DNA from: Streptomyces natalensis ATCC 27448
Lineage (GTDB): Bacteria; Actinomycetota; Actinomycetes; Streptomycetales; Streptomycetaceae
DNA: 64,000 nucleotides
NCBI RefSeq assembly: GCF_000935125.1
Contig: NZ_JRKI01000061.1
Location: 744,001-808,000 of the forward strand
Reading direction: 5' to 3'
Part shown: positions 1 to 8,280 of the stretch, piece after piece
Layout of the letters: each line of letters starts with the position of its first letter
Numbering within the stretch: position 1 is the first letter of the stretch
Position numbers and translations under genes: made by a program
Notes under the pieces: generated by a model
The model's input: only the letters and a program-made list of their open reading frames with translations
Database searches by the model: none
Told to the model about the DNA's origin: nothing

Positions 1-286
1 GCTTGCCGAATACGACCAGGTCGATAAGGCCCTTCTCCATGTCGGAGGTCATCTCGTCCAGAGCAGGGCGGGAGGACTTCTTTCCGGAGACGCCACCGTC
101 GGAGTAGACCTTGACGATCTTGTACTTGCCCGGACCGATCTTGTAGTTCAGCCAGGCGTTGCACATGTTGTCCTGGGTGTCCAGGCCGAACCCGTCGACC
201 TGCTTCGCGGTGGAGACGCGAAGGTATACAGCTACACGAATCAGTCCACGCACCGTGCGACGGCGCGCAAGGGTACCCTTGCCCAT
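1..286 (-). CDS. Large serine recombinase/integrase, N-terminal part (runs off left edge)
   Basis: Reading leftwards from the ATG at 284-286 gives 95 residues open to the window edge. The protein has the resolvase/invertase catalytic start VAVYLRVSTAKQ, with the presumed nucleophile Ser25 in the Y-L-R-V-S motif, then GFGLDTQ, the VYSDGGVSGKKSSRPALDEM segment and MEKGLIDLVVFGK. This is the usual order of a serine integrase catalytic domain, in which the serine cuts DNA and forms a 5' phosphoserine link. The DNA-binding C-terminal part lies outside the window. Together with the polymerase remnant next door it marks an integrated phage-like element. Whether the gene is intact cannot be judged. 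Confidence 0.85.
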   Translation of the reverse strand, partial: MGKGTLARRRTVRGLIRVAVYLRVSTAKQVDGFGLDTQDNMCNAWLNYKIGPGKYKIVKVYSDGGVSGKKSSRPALDEMTSDMEKGLIDLVVFGK

Positions 287-549
287 GTCAGTCCTCTCGT
301 GACTGGCCAGACCCCGGGGTGTTGGTAGCACCGCCGGGGTCACCCATGTGATGCCTGAAGCGTACAGGTAACGGATTGCTGGTCGAGTGGCCAGATGTCA
401 ACTCGACTTCTCAGGGCGCATCATCGGTAAGGCGTCCAAACAACAGGCGGGCTAGGCACATCTCCTGAGCTTCCGTCCCTCAGTTGCCCGCCAACGAGCC
501 ACCACATCGCCGGGAGCGGGCTCGCAGCCTTCTTGCGCCTCCCCCGGGG

Positions 550-1225
550 TCACTCGTCGTCCGAGTCGTCGCCAACGGCAGCGACCTCTGGATGCATTTC
601 CTTGACCCAGTAGTCCGTGGCCATCTCCTGAGCGAGGGTGTGGGGGACACCGGCCGCTATCGCCTCCCCAGCTCCGTTCGCCGACCTCGGCATCAACCGG
701 GACGAGGAGGCCCTTGACCGTCATCTCCATGATTCGGGCTGTCTTTTCGGCCAACTCCGCTGCCTGCTCCCTGGGGAAGCTGAAAACCAGCTCGTCGTGG
801 ATCGGGAGGCGGATGTACTCGGTGTATCCAGCCCGATCGAGTTCGATCAGGGCTCGGGCCGTGATGTCTCTCGATGTGCTTTGGATGAAGTAGTTCAGGG
901 CGGCGTAGATCCGGTCGCGATCCACTGGGAGACGCCGGCCCGTGCCGGTGTAGATGTAACCGGTGCGGCGGGCCTCACGCTGAAGGCGCTCGGCGAGGCG
1001 CTTGACGCCGGGGTAGGTCTCCCAGAACGCCTTGACGGCCTTCTTGGCTTCGACCTCTGAGACGCCGTACTGCTCGACAATGGCCTTCCAGCCGCCACCG
1101 AAGCAGACGGTGAAATTGGTGCCCCCGGCTGTCGGTGGGCGGCACGGCCTGAACTGCTGGCCTCCGTACTGATCCTTCCTGCTGCTCCTGCCCGAAGAGA
1201 GTCGGGCAAGGGGCCAAGGTAGCGG
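550..1225 (-). pseudogene. Truncated, frameshifted family A DNA polymerase (phage type)
   Basis: The reverse strand encodes the fingers/palm part of a DNA polymerase I-type enzyme: NFTVCFGGGWKAIVEQYG, then FWETYPGVKRLAERLQ, GRRLPVDRDRIYAALNYF and the motif C region YIRLPIHDELVFSFP. The frame is closed upstream by a stop near 1226, so the exonuclease and most of the polymerase domain are missing. At about 668, after GERSWG, the natural continuation EAIAAGVPHTLAQEM is in another frame, implying one lost base; that frame ends at the stop at 550-552. Family A polymerases with this sequence style are common in actinophages. It is read as a decayed prophage gene beside the recombinase. Confidence 0.75.
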
Positions 1226-1317
1226 TTAAAAATGCGTTGACACGGCCCGGAGTACCCAGAAAGATCCCTTGTGCCCATCACTCATCCCCGTCGCTGACCA
1301 CGACAGGAGGACACAAG

Positions 1318-1824
1318 ATGTCTGGCACCATCAACCGACCTCGCCGCTCCCGCCGCCTGGGCACCTCGGCGGCCGCGGCCGCCTGTCTCGCCCTCGGTAC
1401 GCTGGGAGTCAGTACCTCTCCCGCAAGCGCCGCGCAGGACGCCAGGACCGTTACGGCTTCCGCGATATCGGCCATACAGGCCGAGGCAGGGGCTGCCGGT
1501 CAGAAGAGCTTCACGTACACGCCGAAGCTCACGCAGCAAAAGAAGAACGGCCAGTACTACCTCTACGCAACAGCGGACTACAAAGCCCTCTCCGGGGCGG
1601 CGATGAAGAAGATCTGCGTCAACATATGGCTGAGCACCATGACCGGCACCAAGCCGATGGGGGGCGCCTGTACCGACACCATCGGAAGCGGTGGGGTCAT
1701 GACGGGGTCGGTCAAGTGCGGTTACGCCCTGTACTACGCGACGGTCTGGGCCTACGACAAGAACAACAAGGCGATCGACAGTCTGTATCGCTCCTCCACG
1801 AAGGGTCCCTACTGCCCCGAATAG
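1318..1824 (+). CDS. Small secreted protein of unknown function
   Basis: The predicted protein has 168 residues. The ATG at 1318 was chosen because AGGAGG lies 8-12 bases upstream; the frame stays open further back but has no ribosome site there. A basic N-terminus (RPRRSRRL) precedes an Ala/Leu-rich core ending in PASAAQ, a typical Sec signal peptide. The mature part is Thr/Tyr/Lys-rich with three cysteines before the C-terminal CPE, which may form disulfides outside the cell. I recognise no family. It is transcribed towards the ABC exporter and shares a strong hairpin with it. Confidence 0.75.
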   Translation: MSGTINRPRRSRRLGTSAAAAACLALGTLGVSTSPASAAQDARTVTASAISAIQAEAGAAGQKSFTYTPKLTQQKKNGQYYLYATADYKALSGAAMKKICVNIWLSTMTGTKPMGGACTDTIGSGGVMTGSVKCGYALYYATVWAYDKNNKAIDSLYRSSTKGPYCPE

Positions 1825-1844
1825 GTCGTATGGATCGCAGCTGA

Positions 1845-1882
1845 GAAGAGGGCCGCTGTCCGGTCGGACAGCGGCCCTCTTC
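1845..1882. terminator. Bidirectional hairpin terminator
   Basis: Perfect 18-bp arms (GAAGAGGGCCGCTGTCCG and its complement) lie between the convergent secreted-protein gene and the ABC permease gene, 20 bases after the first stop and just before the other. Confidence 0.85.
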
Positions 1883-1886
1883 GTCA

Positions 1887-2696
1887 TCAGGCGGTGGCCG
1901 ACCGATACTTGCGCACCGCGAGGGTGTGGAAGACCACGATGATCAGTACCGACCAGAGGATCGAGGCGATCACCGGGTGCTCCATGGGCCAGGCGCCGGT
2001 CACCGACTTCACGGCCTGTCCGTTGGTGTTGCCGAACAGCTCCCGGGACGCGGCCACAGTTGCGCTGAACGGGTTCCACTCGGCGATGTGCTGAAGGAAC
2101 GTCGGCATGCCCTTGACCGCCACGAAGGCGTTGGAGATGAAGGTGAGCGGGAAGAGCCAGATCAGCCCGCCGGAGGTGGCGGCCTCGGGTGTACGGACCG
2201 TGAGGCCGATCAGCGCGCCGATCCAGGAGAAGGCGTAGCCGAGCAGGAGCAGCAGTGCGAATCCTGCCAGTACGCTGGCGACGTTTTCGTGGGTACGCCA
2301 GCCGACCAGCACGGCGACCACGGCCAGCACCACCAGCGTCAGAGCGGTCTGTACGAGGTCGGCCAGGGTCCGGCCGGTGAGCACGGCGCCCCGGGACATG
2401 GGCAGCGACCGGAACCGGTCGATCAGCCCCTTGTGCATGTCGTCGGCGATGCCCGCGCCCGCTCCGGCCGTGGCAAACGTGACGGTCTGCGCGAAGATGC
2501 CCGCCATCAGGAACTCGCGGTATCCGGAGGGGCCGTGGCCCCCACCTGGGATGTTGATGGAGCCACCGAACACATAGCTGAACAACACCACGAACATGAT
2601 CGGCTGGATGAGCCCAAAAACGAGCACCTCGGGGATCCGGACCATGCGAGTCACGTTCCGTCGGGCGATGACCAGGGAATCGCTCATGCCGCTCAT
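1887..2696 (-). CDS. ABC-2 type drug exporter permease (DrrB-like)
   Basis: The protein has 269 residues with six hydrophobic segments. The N-terminal RRNVTRMVRIPEVLVFGLIQ leads into the first helix, followed by the large loop SGYREFLMAGIFAQT and the helices AALTLVVLAVVAVLVGW-like, FALLLLLGYAFSW and IWLFPLTFISNAFV. This matches daunorubicin resistance permeases (ABC-2 family), which work as a membrane partner of a DrrA-type ATPase. Its start overlaps the stop of the small permease-like remnant upstream, and the ATPase gene overlaps that, so the three were one operon. A second ATG three codons in (MSDSL) is an alternative start. The substrate is unknown. Confidence 0.88.
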   Translation of the reverse strand: MSGMSDSLVIARRNVTRMVRIPEVLVFGLIQPIMFVVLFSYVFGGSINIPGGGHGPSGYREFLMAGIFAQTVTFATAGAGAGIADDMHKGLIDRFRSLPMSRGAVLTGRTLADLVQTALTLVVLAVVAVLVGWRTHENVASVLAGFALLLLLGYAFSWIGALIGLTVRTPEAATSGGLIWLFPLTFISNAFVAVKGMPTFLQHIAEWNPFSATVAASRELFGNTNGQAVKSVTGAWPMEHPVIASILWSVLIIVVFHTLAVRKYRSATA

Positions 2697-2935
2697 GTCG
2701 CCTGCCCCTTCTGGGCTCTCAGCCCACTGACCTGCATGCCTCGGCTGTGCGGCGAGCTGAAACCTAGCCCACTTGGGCGAATACGATTCGGGATGCGCCT
2801 CATCCGGATGAGGTTGCGCTTGCCCACGACCAGGGAGTCGCGTACGGACCGGCCGATTCCGCCGCGCGGCCGCGGGCCGGGGGCCGGTCGCGGCGCCCGG
2901 GGCTCGGGGTGGGCCGTCGAGGTCGTTGTCGTCAC
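2693..2935 (-). pseudogene. N-terminal remnant of a second DrrB-like permease
   Basis: This 80-codon frame contains SVRDSLVVGKRNLIRMRRIP, which aligns with SDSLVIARRNVTRMVRIP of the intact permease downstream. In such proteins the text continues with the first membrane helix; here it changes to NRIRPSGLGFSSPHSRGMQV with no helix. The frame overlaps the ATPase stop by 4 bases and the next permease start by 4 bases, so translational coupling seems preserved. It is best read as a second permease gene that lost everything after about 50 codons. A functional coupling peptide cannot be excluded. Confidence 0.6.
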
Positions 2936-4086
2936 TTCACACCCTCCTTGCCGGCGTCGGCCGAATCCCCGTCGGCCGCCTCTCGGGCCACGGTCGTCTC
3001 CCGCGCGGCCGTTTCCCGTAGGGCGGCCGTTTCCCCTCCGGCCCTTTCCTGAGCGGCGGCCGATGCGCCCGCACCGGCCGCCTTCCCGCCTTTATCGCCT
3101 GTCCCGCCTTCCCCGTCCCCTCCGGCCTCGCGGCTCCCGTCCGTGGCCTCGGCGACATGGCCGGTCAGCGAGATGAAGACGTCGTCCAGGGTGGGGCGGC
3201 GCAGGCCGATGTCGTCGATCTCCACGCCGCGGCTGTCGAGTTCGCGGATGATCTCGGCGAGCAGTTTGGCGCCGCCGGCGACCGGGACGGTGATCTTGCG
3301 GGTGTGCGGATCGACCGCGCTCTCGCCCTTGCCGAAGCCGCGCAGGACCTGCTCGGTGACGGTGATGTGCTCGGCGGCGTGCACCACGATCTCGACCCGT
3401 TCGCCGCCCGTACGCGCCTTGAGCTGGTCGGAAGTGCCGCGGGCGATGACCCGCCCGTGGTCGACGACGCAGATGTCGTGGGCGAGGCGGTCGGCCTCCT
3501 CCAGGTACTGCGTGGTCAGCAGCAGGGTCGTACCGCCCGCGACCAGCTCCTGGATCACGTCCCACAGCTGCTGGCGGTTGCGCGGGTCCAGGCCGGTGGT
3601 CGGCTCGTCCATGAACATCACGGGCGGGCTGACGACCAGCGCGGCCGCGAGGTCGAGGCGGCGGCGCATCCCGCCGGAATAGGTCTTGGCCGTGCGGTCG
3701 GCGGCGTCGGCGAGGTGGAAGCGCTCCAGCAGTTCGGCGGCCCGCCGCTTCGCGTCCCGGGCGCTCATCTGGTAGAGTCGGCCGACCATCGTGAGGTTCT
3801 CTCGGCCGGTCAAGTACTCGTCCACGGCGGCGAATTGACCGGACAGCCCGATGGACCGGCGCACGCGGTCGGGGTGTGCGAGCACGTCGATCCCGGCGAC
3901 CTCGGCCCTGCCGCGGTCGGGGCGGATCAGGGTCGTCAGGACCCGTACGGCGGTGGTTTTGCCTGCACCGTTCGGACCGAGCATCCCCAGCACGGTGCCT
4001 TCGGGTACATCGAGGTCGACGCCGTCCAGAGCCCGTACGTCACCGAATGTTTTCACCAGACCTTCGGCGTAAATGGCGCCTGGCAT
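2932..4086 (-). CDS. ABC transporter ATP-binding protein (DrrA-like)
   Basis: The protein has 384 residues. Walker A GPNGAGKT is at residues 37-44, the signature YSGGM at 136-140 and Walker B VMFMDEP at 156-162, followed by TTQYLEEADRLAH as in daunorubicin-resistance ATPases. The usual DrrA C-terminal segment ends near GLRRPTLDDVFISLTGHV. Beyond it lies an unusual tail of about 65 residues rich in Ala, Gly and Glu (QERAGGETAALRETAARETT). It would energise export by the DrrB-like permease encoded downstream in the same operon. The start follows an AT-richer leader; no operator gene lies next to it. Confidence 0.9.
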   Translation of the reverse strand: MPGAIYAEGLVKTFGDVRALDGVDLDVPEGTVLGMLGPNGAGKTTAVRVLTTLIRPDRGRAEVAGIDVLAHPDRVRRSIGLSGQFAAVDEYLTGRENLTMVGRLYQMSARDAKRRAAELLERFHLADAADRTAKTYSGGMRRRLDLAAALVVSPPVMFMDEPTTGLDPRNRQQLWDVIQELVAGGTTLLLTTQYLEEADRLAHDICVVDHGRVIARGTSDQLKARTGGERVEIVVHAAEHITVTEQVLRGFGKGESAVDPHTRKITVPVAGGAKLLAEIIRELDSRGVEIDDIGLRRPTLDDVFISLTGHVAEATDGSREAGGDGEGGTGDKGGKAAGAGASAAAQERAGGETAALRETAARETTVAREAADGDSADAGKEGVK

Positions 4087-4470
4087 GTGGGTACCCCCAT
4101 GGTTTGGGTGCGTTCCAGTTTCCGTATTGCGTATGTTTCGGATCGAATCTGCTGAATATCGTGCAGGTGCTGGACGCGTCGAACCTAGCGAATGCGTCGA
4201 ATGTTATGGTTTTGATCCTTTGTGCGCCCTATGGGCATTTACGCCACCCCGAGTCGACCCAAGCGGACCCCAAGCCGACCTCGAACCGAACCGACTTGAA
4301 CCGACTCGAACCGACTCGAACCGACCGAACCGACCCGAGCCGACCCCGAGCCGAGCCAATCCGAACCGACGATGCGTGGCACGAGGCAAGGCTGGACTGC
4401 AAGGCTGGACTGTACTCCGAACGCGATACATCGCGATAGGGCTACCGGGAAATCGGGAAATCACGTCCCG
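4087..4470. other. Long leader/intergenic region with two repeat types
   Basis: No gene is seen in these 384 bases. The half nearest the ATPase gene is AT-richer than its surroundings and holds GCGTCGAA twice, 25 bases apart (about 4168 and 4193), a possible operator or promoter area for the exporter operon. The rest is simple repeat sequence. Confidence 0.6.
4256..4372. repeat. Degenerate GAACCGACTC-type tandem repeat
   Basis: A run of about 115 bases is built from variants of the decamer AACCGACTCG, also shortened to ACCGACC and CCGAGCCGA. It looks like slippage-derived sequence and is not part of a supported gene. Confidence 0.75.
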
Positions 4471-5808
4471 TTACGCGATCACGTAATACCCCGCCGCCCG
4501 CAGGGCCGCGCTGACCTCGGCGCAGTGTTCGGGGCCCTTGGCCTCCACCTGGATCTCGACCTCGACCTCGGTCAGGCCGAGGCGCGGGTCGAGCCGTACG
4601 TGGCCCACGTCAAGGACGTTGGCGTCGGCCTCCGAGAGCACGCCCAGGAGGGTCGCCAGTGCGCCGGGGCGGTCCGTCAGGCGGAGCCGGAGCGAGAGGT
4701 AGCGACCGGCGGCGGCCATGCCGTGGCGCAGGACGCGCTGCATCAGCAGCGGGTCGACGTTGCCGCCGGAGAGCACCGCGACGACCGGCCCCTCGAACGT
4801 CTCCGGGTGCGACAGCAGCGCCGCCACCGGGCTCGCACCGGCCGGTTCCACGACCTGCTTCGCCCGTTCCAGGCACAGCAGCAGCGCACTGGAGAGTTCG
4901 TCCTCGGTGACCGTACGGACCTCGTCCACCAGCTCGTGGACGATCCGGAACGGCACATCGCCGGGCCGTCCGACCTTGATCCCGTCGGCCATCGTGGTGA
5001 GGCTCTCGATGGCCACCGGGTGCCCGGCCTCCAGCGACGGCGGGTAGCAGGCCGCGCCCGCCGCCTGCACCCCGATCACCTTCACGTCCGGCCGCAGCGT
5101 CTTGACCGCCAGCGCGACCCCGGCGGCCAGCCCGCCGCCGCCGATGCCCAGGACGATGGAGCGCACCTCCGGGCACTGTTCGAGGATCTCCAGGCCGAGG
5201 GTGCCCTGGCCGGCGATGATGTCCGGGTGGTCGAAGGGGTGGATGAACACCGCCCCGGTCTCGCGTGCGTACTCCTGGGCGGCGGCCAGCGTCTCGTCCA
5301 CCACCTGGCCGTGCAGCCGCACCTCGGCGCCGTACTCGCGGGTCGCGGCGACCTTCGGCAGCGGCGCGCCCACCGGCATGTAGACGGTCGAACGCACCCC
5401 CAGCAGGGACGCCGCCAGCGCCACGCCCTGCGCGTGGTTGCCCGCGCTGGCCGCCACCACGCCGGCCTCGCGTTCCTGCGGGGAGAGGCCGGAGATGCGT
5501 ACGTAGGCGCCGCGGATCTTGAAGGAGCCGGTGCGCTGGAGGTTTTCGCACTTGAGGTGGACGGGGGAGCCGACCAGGCCGGAGAGGTAGCGGCTGCCTT
5601 CCAGGGGGGTGGCGCGGGAGACGCCGGAGAGCAGCTTGTGCGCCGCGCGTACGTCATCGACCGTAATCGCGGCAATCGGGTCCTCGGCGTCCGGTCCGCC
5701 GGTGGCCGCGGCGTCGGCGGGGGCTTCGGCGGCGGGGGCGTCCTGCGGCGTACGTCGCGCACGAGGCGTACGAGTCGTACGAGGCTCACGAGGCGGGTGA
5801 TCGGCCAT
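4471..5808 (-). CDS. ilvA: Threonine ammonia-lyase (threonine dehydratase)
   Basis: The protein has 445 residues and would deaminate L-threonine to 2-oxobutanoate, the first step of isoleucine synthesis. The pyridoxal phosphate lysine is Lys97 in GSFKIRGAY; ASAGNHAQGVA and the glycine loop IGGGGLAAGVA follow. The C-terminal 90 residues (LRLRLTDRPGALATLLGVL onwards) are an ACT-type regulatory domain. The first 45 residues are a Pro/Arg/Ala-rich extension that a later start could remove. In gene order from memory this is the SCO4962 position. It neighbours metB, so threonine and methionine metabolism genes lie close together. Confidence 0.93.
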   Translation of the reverse strand: MADHPPREPRTTRTPRARRTPQDAPAAEAPADAAATGGPDAEDPIAAITVDDVRAAHKLLSGVSRATPLEGSRYLSGLVGSPVHLKCENLQRTGSFKIRGAYVRISGLSPQEREAGVVAASAGNHAQGVALAASLLGVRSTVYMPVGAPLPKVAATREYGAEVRLHGQVVDETLAAAQEYARETGAVFIHPFDHPDIIAGQGTLGLEILEQCPEVRSIVLGIGGGGLAAGVALAVKTLRPDVKVIGVQAAGAACYPPSLEAGHPVAIESLTTMADGIKVGRPGDVPFRIVHELVDEVRTVTEDELSSALLLCLERAKQVVEPAGASPVAALLSHPETFEGPVVAVLSGGNVDPLLMQRVLRHGMAAAGRYLSLRLRLTDRPGALATLLGVLSEADANVLDVGHVRLDPRLGLTEVEVEIQVEAKGPEHCAEVSAALRAAGYYVIA

Positions 5809-5883
5809 GTCGTCAGTCTTGCAGTTCGGCCTGCTCCGGGCCTTTTCGACCGGATGGCGAGACCGCCGTTGGGGCGCTGCGCC

Positions 5884-5927
5884 GGTGAGGTGCGGGTGAG
5901 GTGCGGGTGAGGTGCGGGTGAGGTGCA
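5884..5927. repeat. Four copies of an 11-bp repeat
   Basis: GGTGAGGTGCG is repeated four times head to tail, the last with one change. It lies upstream of ilvA, in the gap shared with the divergent MarR gene. Confidence 0.85.
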
Positions 5928-6102
5928 GGGTGCAGCCCGGGTGATGCTTCGCCAGGGCGCCGTACCTCGCCCCGTACGGCGCGGAACGGTCTCGGCCGTC
6001 TCACGGCCTGCTATCGGTACGGCAGGGCCGGTACCGTCCCGGCCGGGTCCGCGTACGCTGTCCTCCCATCCGTACGCACCTCCATGAAGCGAGCTCCCGG
6101 CC

Positions 6103-6603
6103 ATGCCCACCCCTCCGGACATGACGACCCACCCCGACACCGCTCTCCTGGACGCGCTCCAGCACCAAGTGGCCGTCTTCGCCCGCCGCGCCGAGCAGAG
6201 CCGGCTGGGTGGCGTCGGGCAGGCGCGCAACTCCATGGACCGCGCCGCCTATCTGCTGCTCAACCGTCTCGACCAGGAGGGCCCGATGGGGGTCAAGGCC
6301 CTGGCCGCCGGGATGGGCATCGACTCCTCGACGGTCACCCGGCAGGTGGCGCCCCTGGTGGACTCCGGGCTGGTCAGCCGGGCGACGCACCCCGAGGACG
6401 GGCGGGCCGTGGTGCTCGAACTGTCCGAGCGCGGCCACACCCGCCTGGAGGAGGTACGGGCCTCGCGCCGCGCGCTGATGGCCCTGGTGACGGAGGACTG
6501 GTCCGAGGGCGACCGCGATGCCTTCTGCGCGCTCCTGACCCGCTTCAACGCCTCCCTCGCCACGCTCACCTCGTCCCTCACACCGGCGGGTCCGACTTCC
6601 TGA
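6103..6603 (+). CDS. MarR family transcriptional regulator
   Basis: The predicted protein has 166 residues. A winged helix-turn-helix is visible in the middle: LLNRLDQEGPMGVKALA, recognition region MGIDSSTVTRQVAPLVDSGL, wing RATHPEDGRAVVLELSERG. Flanking helices would form the dimer interface. It is divergent from ilvA. A possible target is the adjacent gap, but no clear palindrome was found. Downstream lies a degenerate stretch rather than an obvious regulated gene. Confidence 0.88.
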   Translation: MPTPPDMTTHPDTALLDALQHQVAVFARRAEQSRLGGVGQARNSMDRAAYLLLNRLDQEGPMGVKALAAGMGIDSSTVTRQVAPLVDSGLVSRATHPEDGRAVVLELSERGHTRLEEVRASRRALMALVTEDWSEGDRDAFCALLTRFNASLATLTSSLTPAGPTS

Positions 6604-6649
6604 CGCGCGTGCGGGCCTGCGTCGGGCGCCGAAGGCCGGCGCGGCGGGG

Positions 6650-6822
6650 CCGCTGCTGCGTGCCGCCGTCCTGCTGACCGGCGAGCCCGACGGCCAACCG
6701 GCCCCGGCCGCCGGGGAGTTGCTCCGCCGGGCAGTTGCTCATCGGCGCGCTGCCGCGGACGTACGCGGCCTGGAACCGGTCGCGCGGCGGGGACCCGTAC
6801 GAGCGGGCCGGCCGAGGAGCTC
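6650..6822 (+). pseudogene. Possible remnant of an ECF sigma factor (SigE-like family)
   Basis: In the 327-base gap after the MarR gene, one frame reads PLLRAAVLLTGEPDG and a second frame, one base on, reads LLIGALPRTYAAWNRSRGGD followed by PYERAG. Together these resemble region 2 of SigE-type ECF sigma factors (LLRTAYLLTGD then LVRTYARWRRIR and a DPEAY element). The helix-turn-helix part is absent and the frame is broken. The match is short and recognised by eye only; the rest of the gap holds nothing else I can name. Confidence 0.35.
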
Positions 6823-6930
6823 ACCGCCCTCCCCCTCCCCCGAGCTCTTGAGGAGCAGGGCGGCAGGGGCGGGGTGAGCACGGCCCCGAGCCGTACCCTC
6901 CCCGCCCCGAGAGGGCGGTACCCGAGGGCC

Positions 6931-8091
6931 CTACCCGAGCGCCTCCGTAAGGTCCGCCAGCAGGTCCTCGACCGACTCGATGCCGACCGACAGACGCACC
7001 AGGTCGCCCGGGACCTCCAGGGCGGACCCGGCCGTGGAGGCGTGGGTCATCCGGCCCGGGTGCTCGATCAGGGATTCCACGCCGCCCAGGGACTCGCCCA
7101 GGGTGAACAGCTTGGCCCGGTTGCAGACCTCGACGGCCGCCTGCTCACCGCCGGCCACCTGGAAGGACACCATGCCGCCGAAGGACCGCATCTGCTTGGC
7201 GGCGACCTCGTGGCCGGCGTGCTCGGACAGGCCCGGGTAGTAGACGCGCGTGACCTTCTTGTGGGAGGTCAGCAGTTCCGCGATGCGCGCCGCGTTGGCG
7301 CTGTGCCGGTCCATCCGTACGGCGAGGGTCTTGATGCCGCGCATCACCAGCCAAGCGTCGAAGGGGCCGGCGACGGCGCCCATGGCGTTCTGGTGGTAGG
7401 CGAGTTCCTCGCCGAGGGTGTCGTCGTTGACGACCAGGGCGCCGCCGACGACGTCCGAGTGTCCGCCCATGTACTTGGTCGTGGAGTAGACGACCACGTC
7501 GGCGCCGAGGGCGAGCGGCTGCTGGAGGTAGGGGCTGGCGAAGGTGTTGTCGACGACGAGCCGGACGCCGGCGTCGTGGGCGACGCCGGCCAGGGCCGCG
7601 ATGTCGCTGATGCCGAGCAGCGGGTTGCTGGGCGTCTCCACCCAGATCAGCTTCGTACGGGGCCGCAGCGCCGCGCGGACGGCCTGCGGGTCGGAGGTGT
7701 CGGCCACCGACCACTCGACGCCCCACCGCTCGACGACCTTGGCGAAGAGGCGGAACGTTCCGCCGTAGGCGTCATTGGGGATGACGACGTGGTCGCCGGG
7801 GGACAGCAGGGTGCGCAGCAGGCAGTCCTCGGCGGCCAGGCCGGAGGCGAAGGCGAGGCCGCGGCGGCCGCCGTCGAGGGCGGCGAGGTTCTCCTCCAGG
7901 GCGGTACGGGTGGGGTTCGCGCTGCGGCTGTACTCGTAGCCGCCGCGGAGCCCGCCTACGCCGTCCTGCTTGTAAGTGGACACCTGGTAGATGGGCGGTA
8001 CCACCGCGCCGGTCGCCTGGTCGGGCTCCTGACCTGCGTGGATGGCAAGGGTTTCGAAATGTTGGGGGCGCTGGTCGCGCAGATCGCTCAT
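6931..8091 (-). CDS. metB: Cystathionine gamma-synthase / PLP-dependent sulfur amino acid enzyme
   Basis: The protein has 386 residues from the ATG at 8089-8091 (MSDLRDQRPQHFETLAIHAG). The cofactor lysine is Lys206 in VYSTTKYMGGHSDVVGG, and YEYSRSANPTRTALE near residue 53 is the usual substrate-binding segment of the Cys/Met metabolism family. The product would join O-acylhomoserine and cysteine to cystathionine; a gamma-lyase activity cannot be told apart from sequence alone. The frame is open far upstream but without a start context. From memory this is the SCO4958 position, close to msrA. Confidence 0.9.
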   Translation of the reverse strand: MSDLRDQRPQHFETLAIHAGQEPDQATGAVVPPIYQVSTYKQDGVGGLRGGYEYSRSANPTRTALEENLAALDGGRRGLAFASGLAAEDCLLRTLLSPGDHVVIPNDAYGGTFRLFAKVVERWGVEWSVADTSDPQAVRAALRPRTKLIWVETPSNPLLGISDIAALAGVAHDAGVRLVVDNTFASPYLQQPLALGADVVVYSTTKYMGGHSDVVGGALVVNDDTLGEELAYHQNAMGAVAGPFDAWLVMRGIKTLAVRMDRHSANAARIAELLTSHKKVTRVYYPGLSEHAGHEVAAKQMRSFGGMVSFQVAGGEQAAVEVCNRAKLFTLGESLGGVESLIEHPGRMTHASTAGSALEVPGDLVRLSVGIESVEDLLADLTEALG

Positions 8092-8174
8092 GTCTGCCGA
8101 GGGTAGTCGGCTCCACGGTCCGTGTTTCCGGAACTTTCTGGTTGGCTGGAGAGTGATACATACGACCGTCTGCC

Positions 8175-8275
8175 TCCGATCCCCCCGATCCCTCCGATCC
8201 CTCCGATCCCCTCGATCCCCACTTCCCCCTCCCTCCTCCCTCCCCCCTCCTCCCTCCTCCCTCCGACCAGGACAC
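8175..8275. repeat. CCTCCGATCC repeats followed by a pure pyrimidine tract
   Basis: Several imperfect copies of TCCGATCCC run into about 55 bases that are almost entirely C and T (CCCTCCCTCCTCCC style). It separates the divergent metB and the membrane-anchored hypothetical gene. Confidence 0.8.
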
Positions 8276-8280
8276 CCCAC

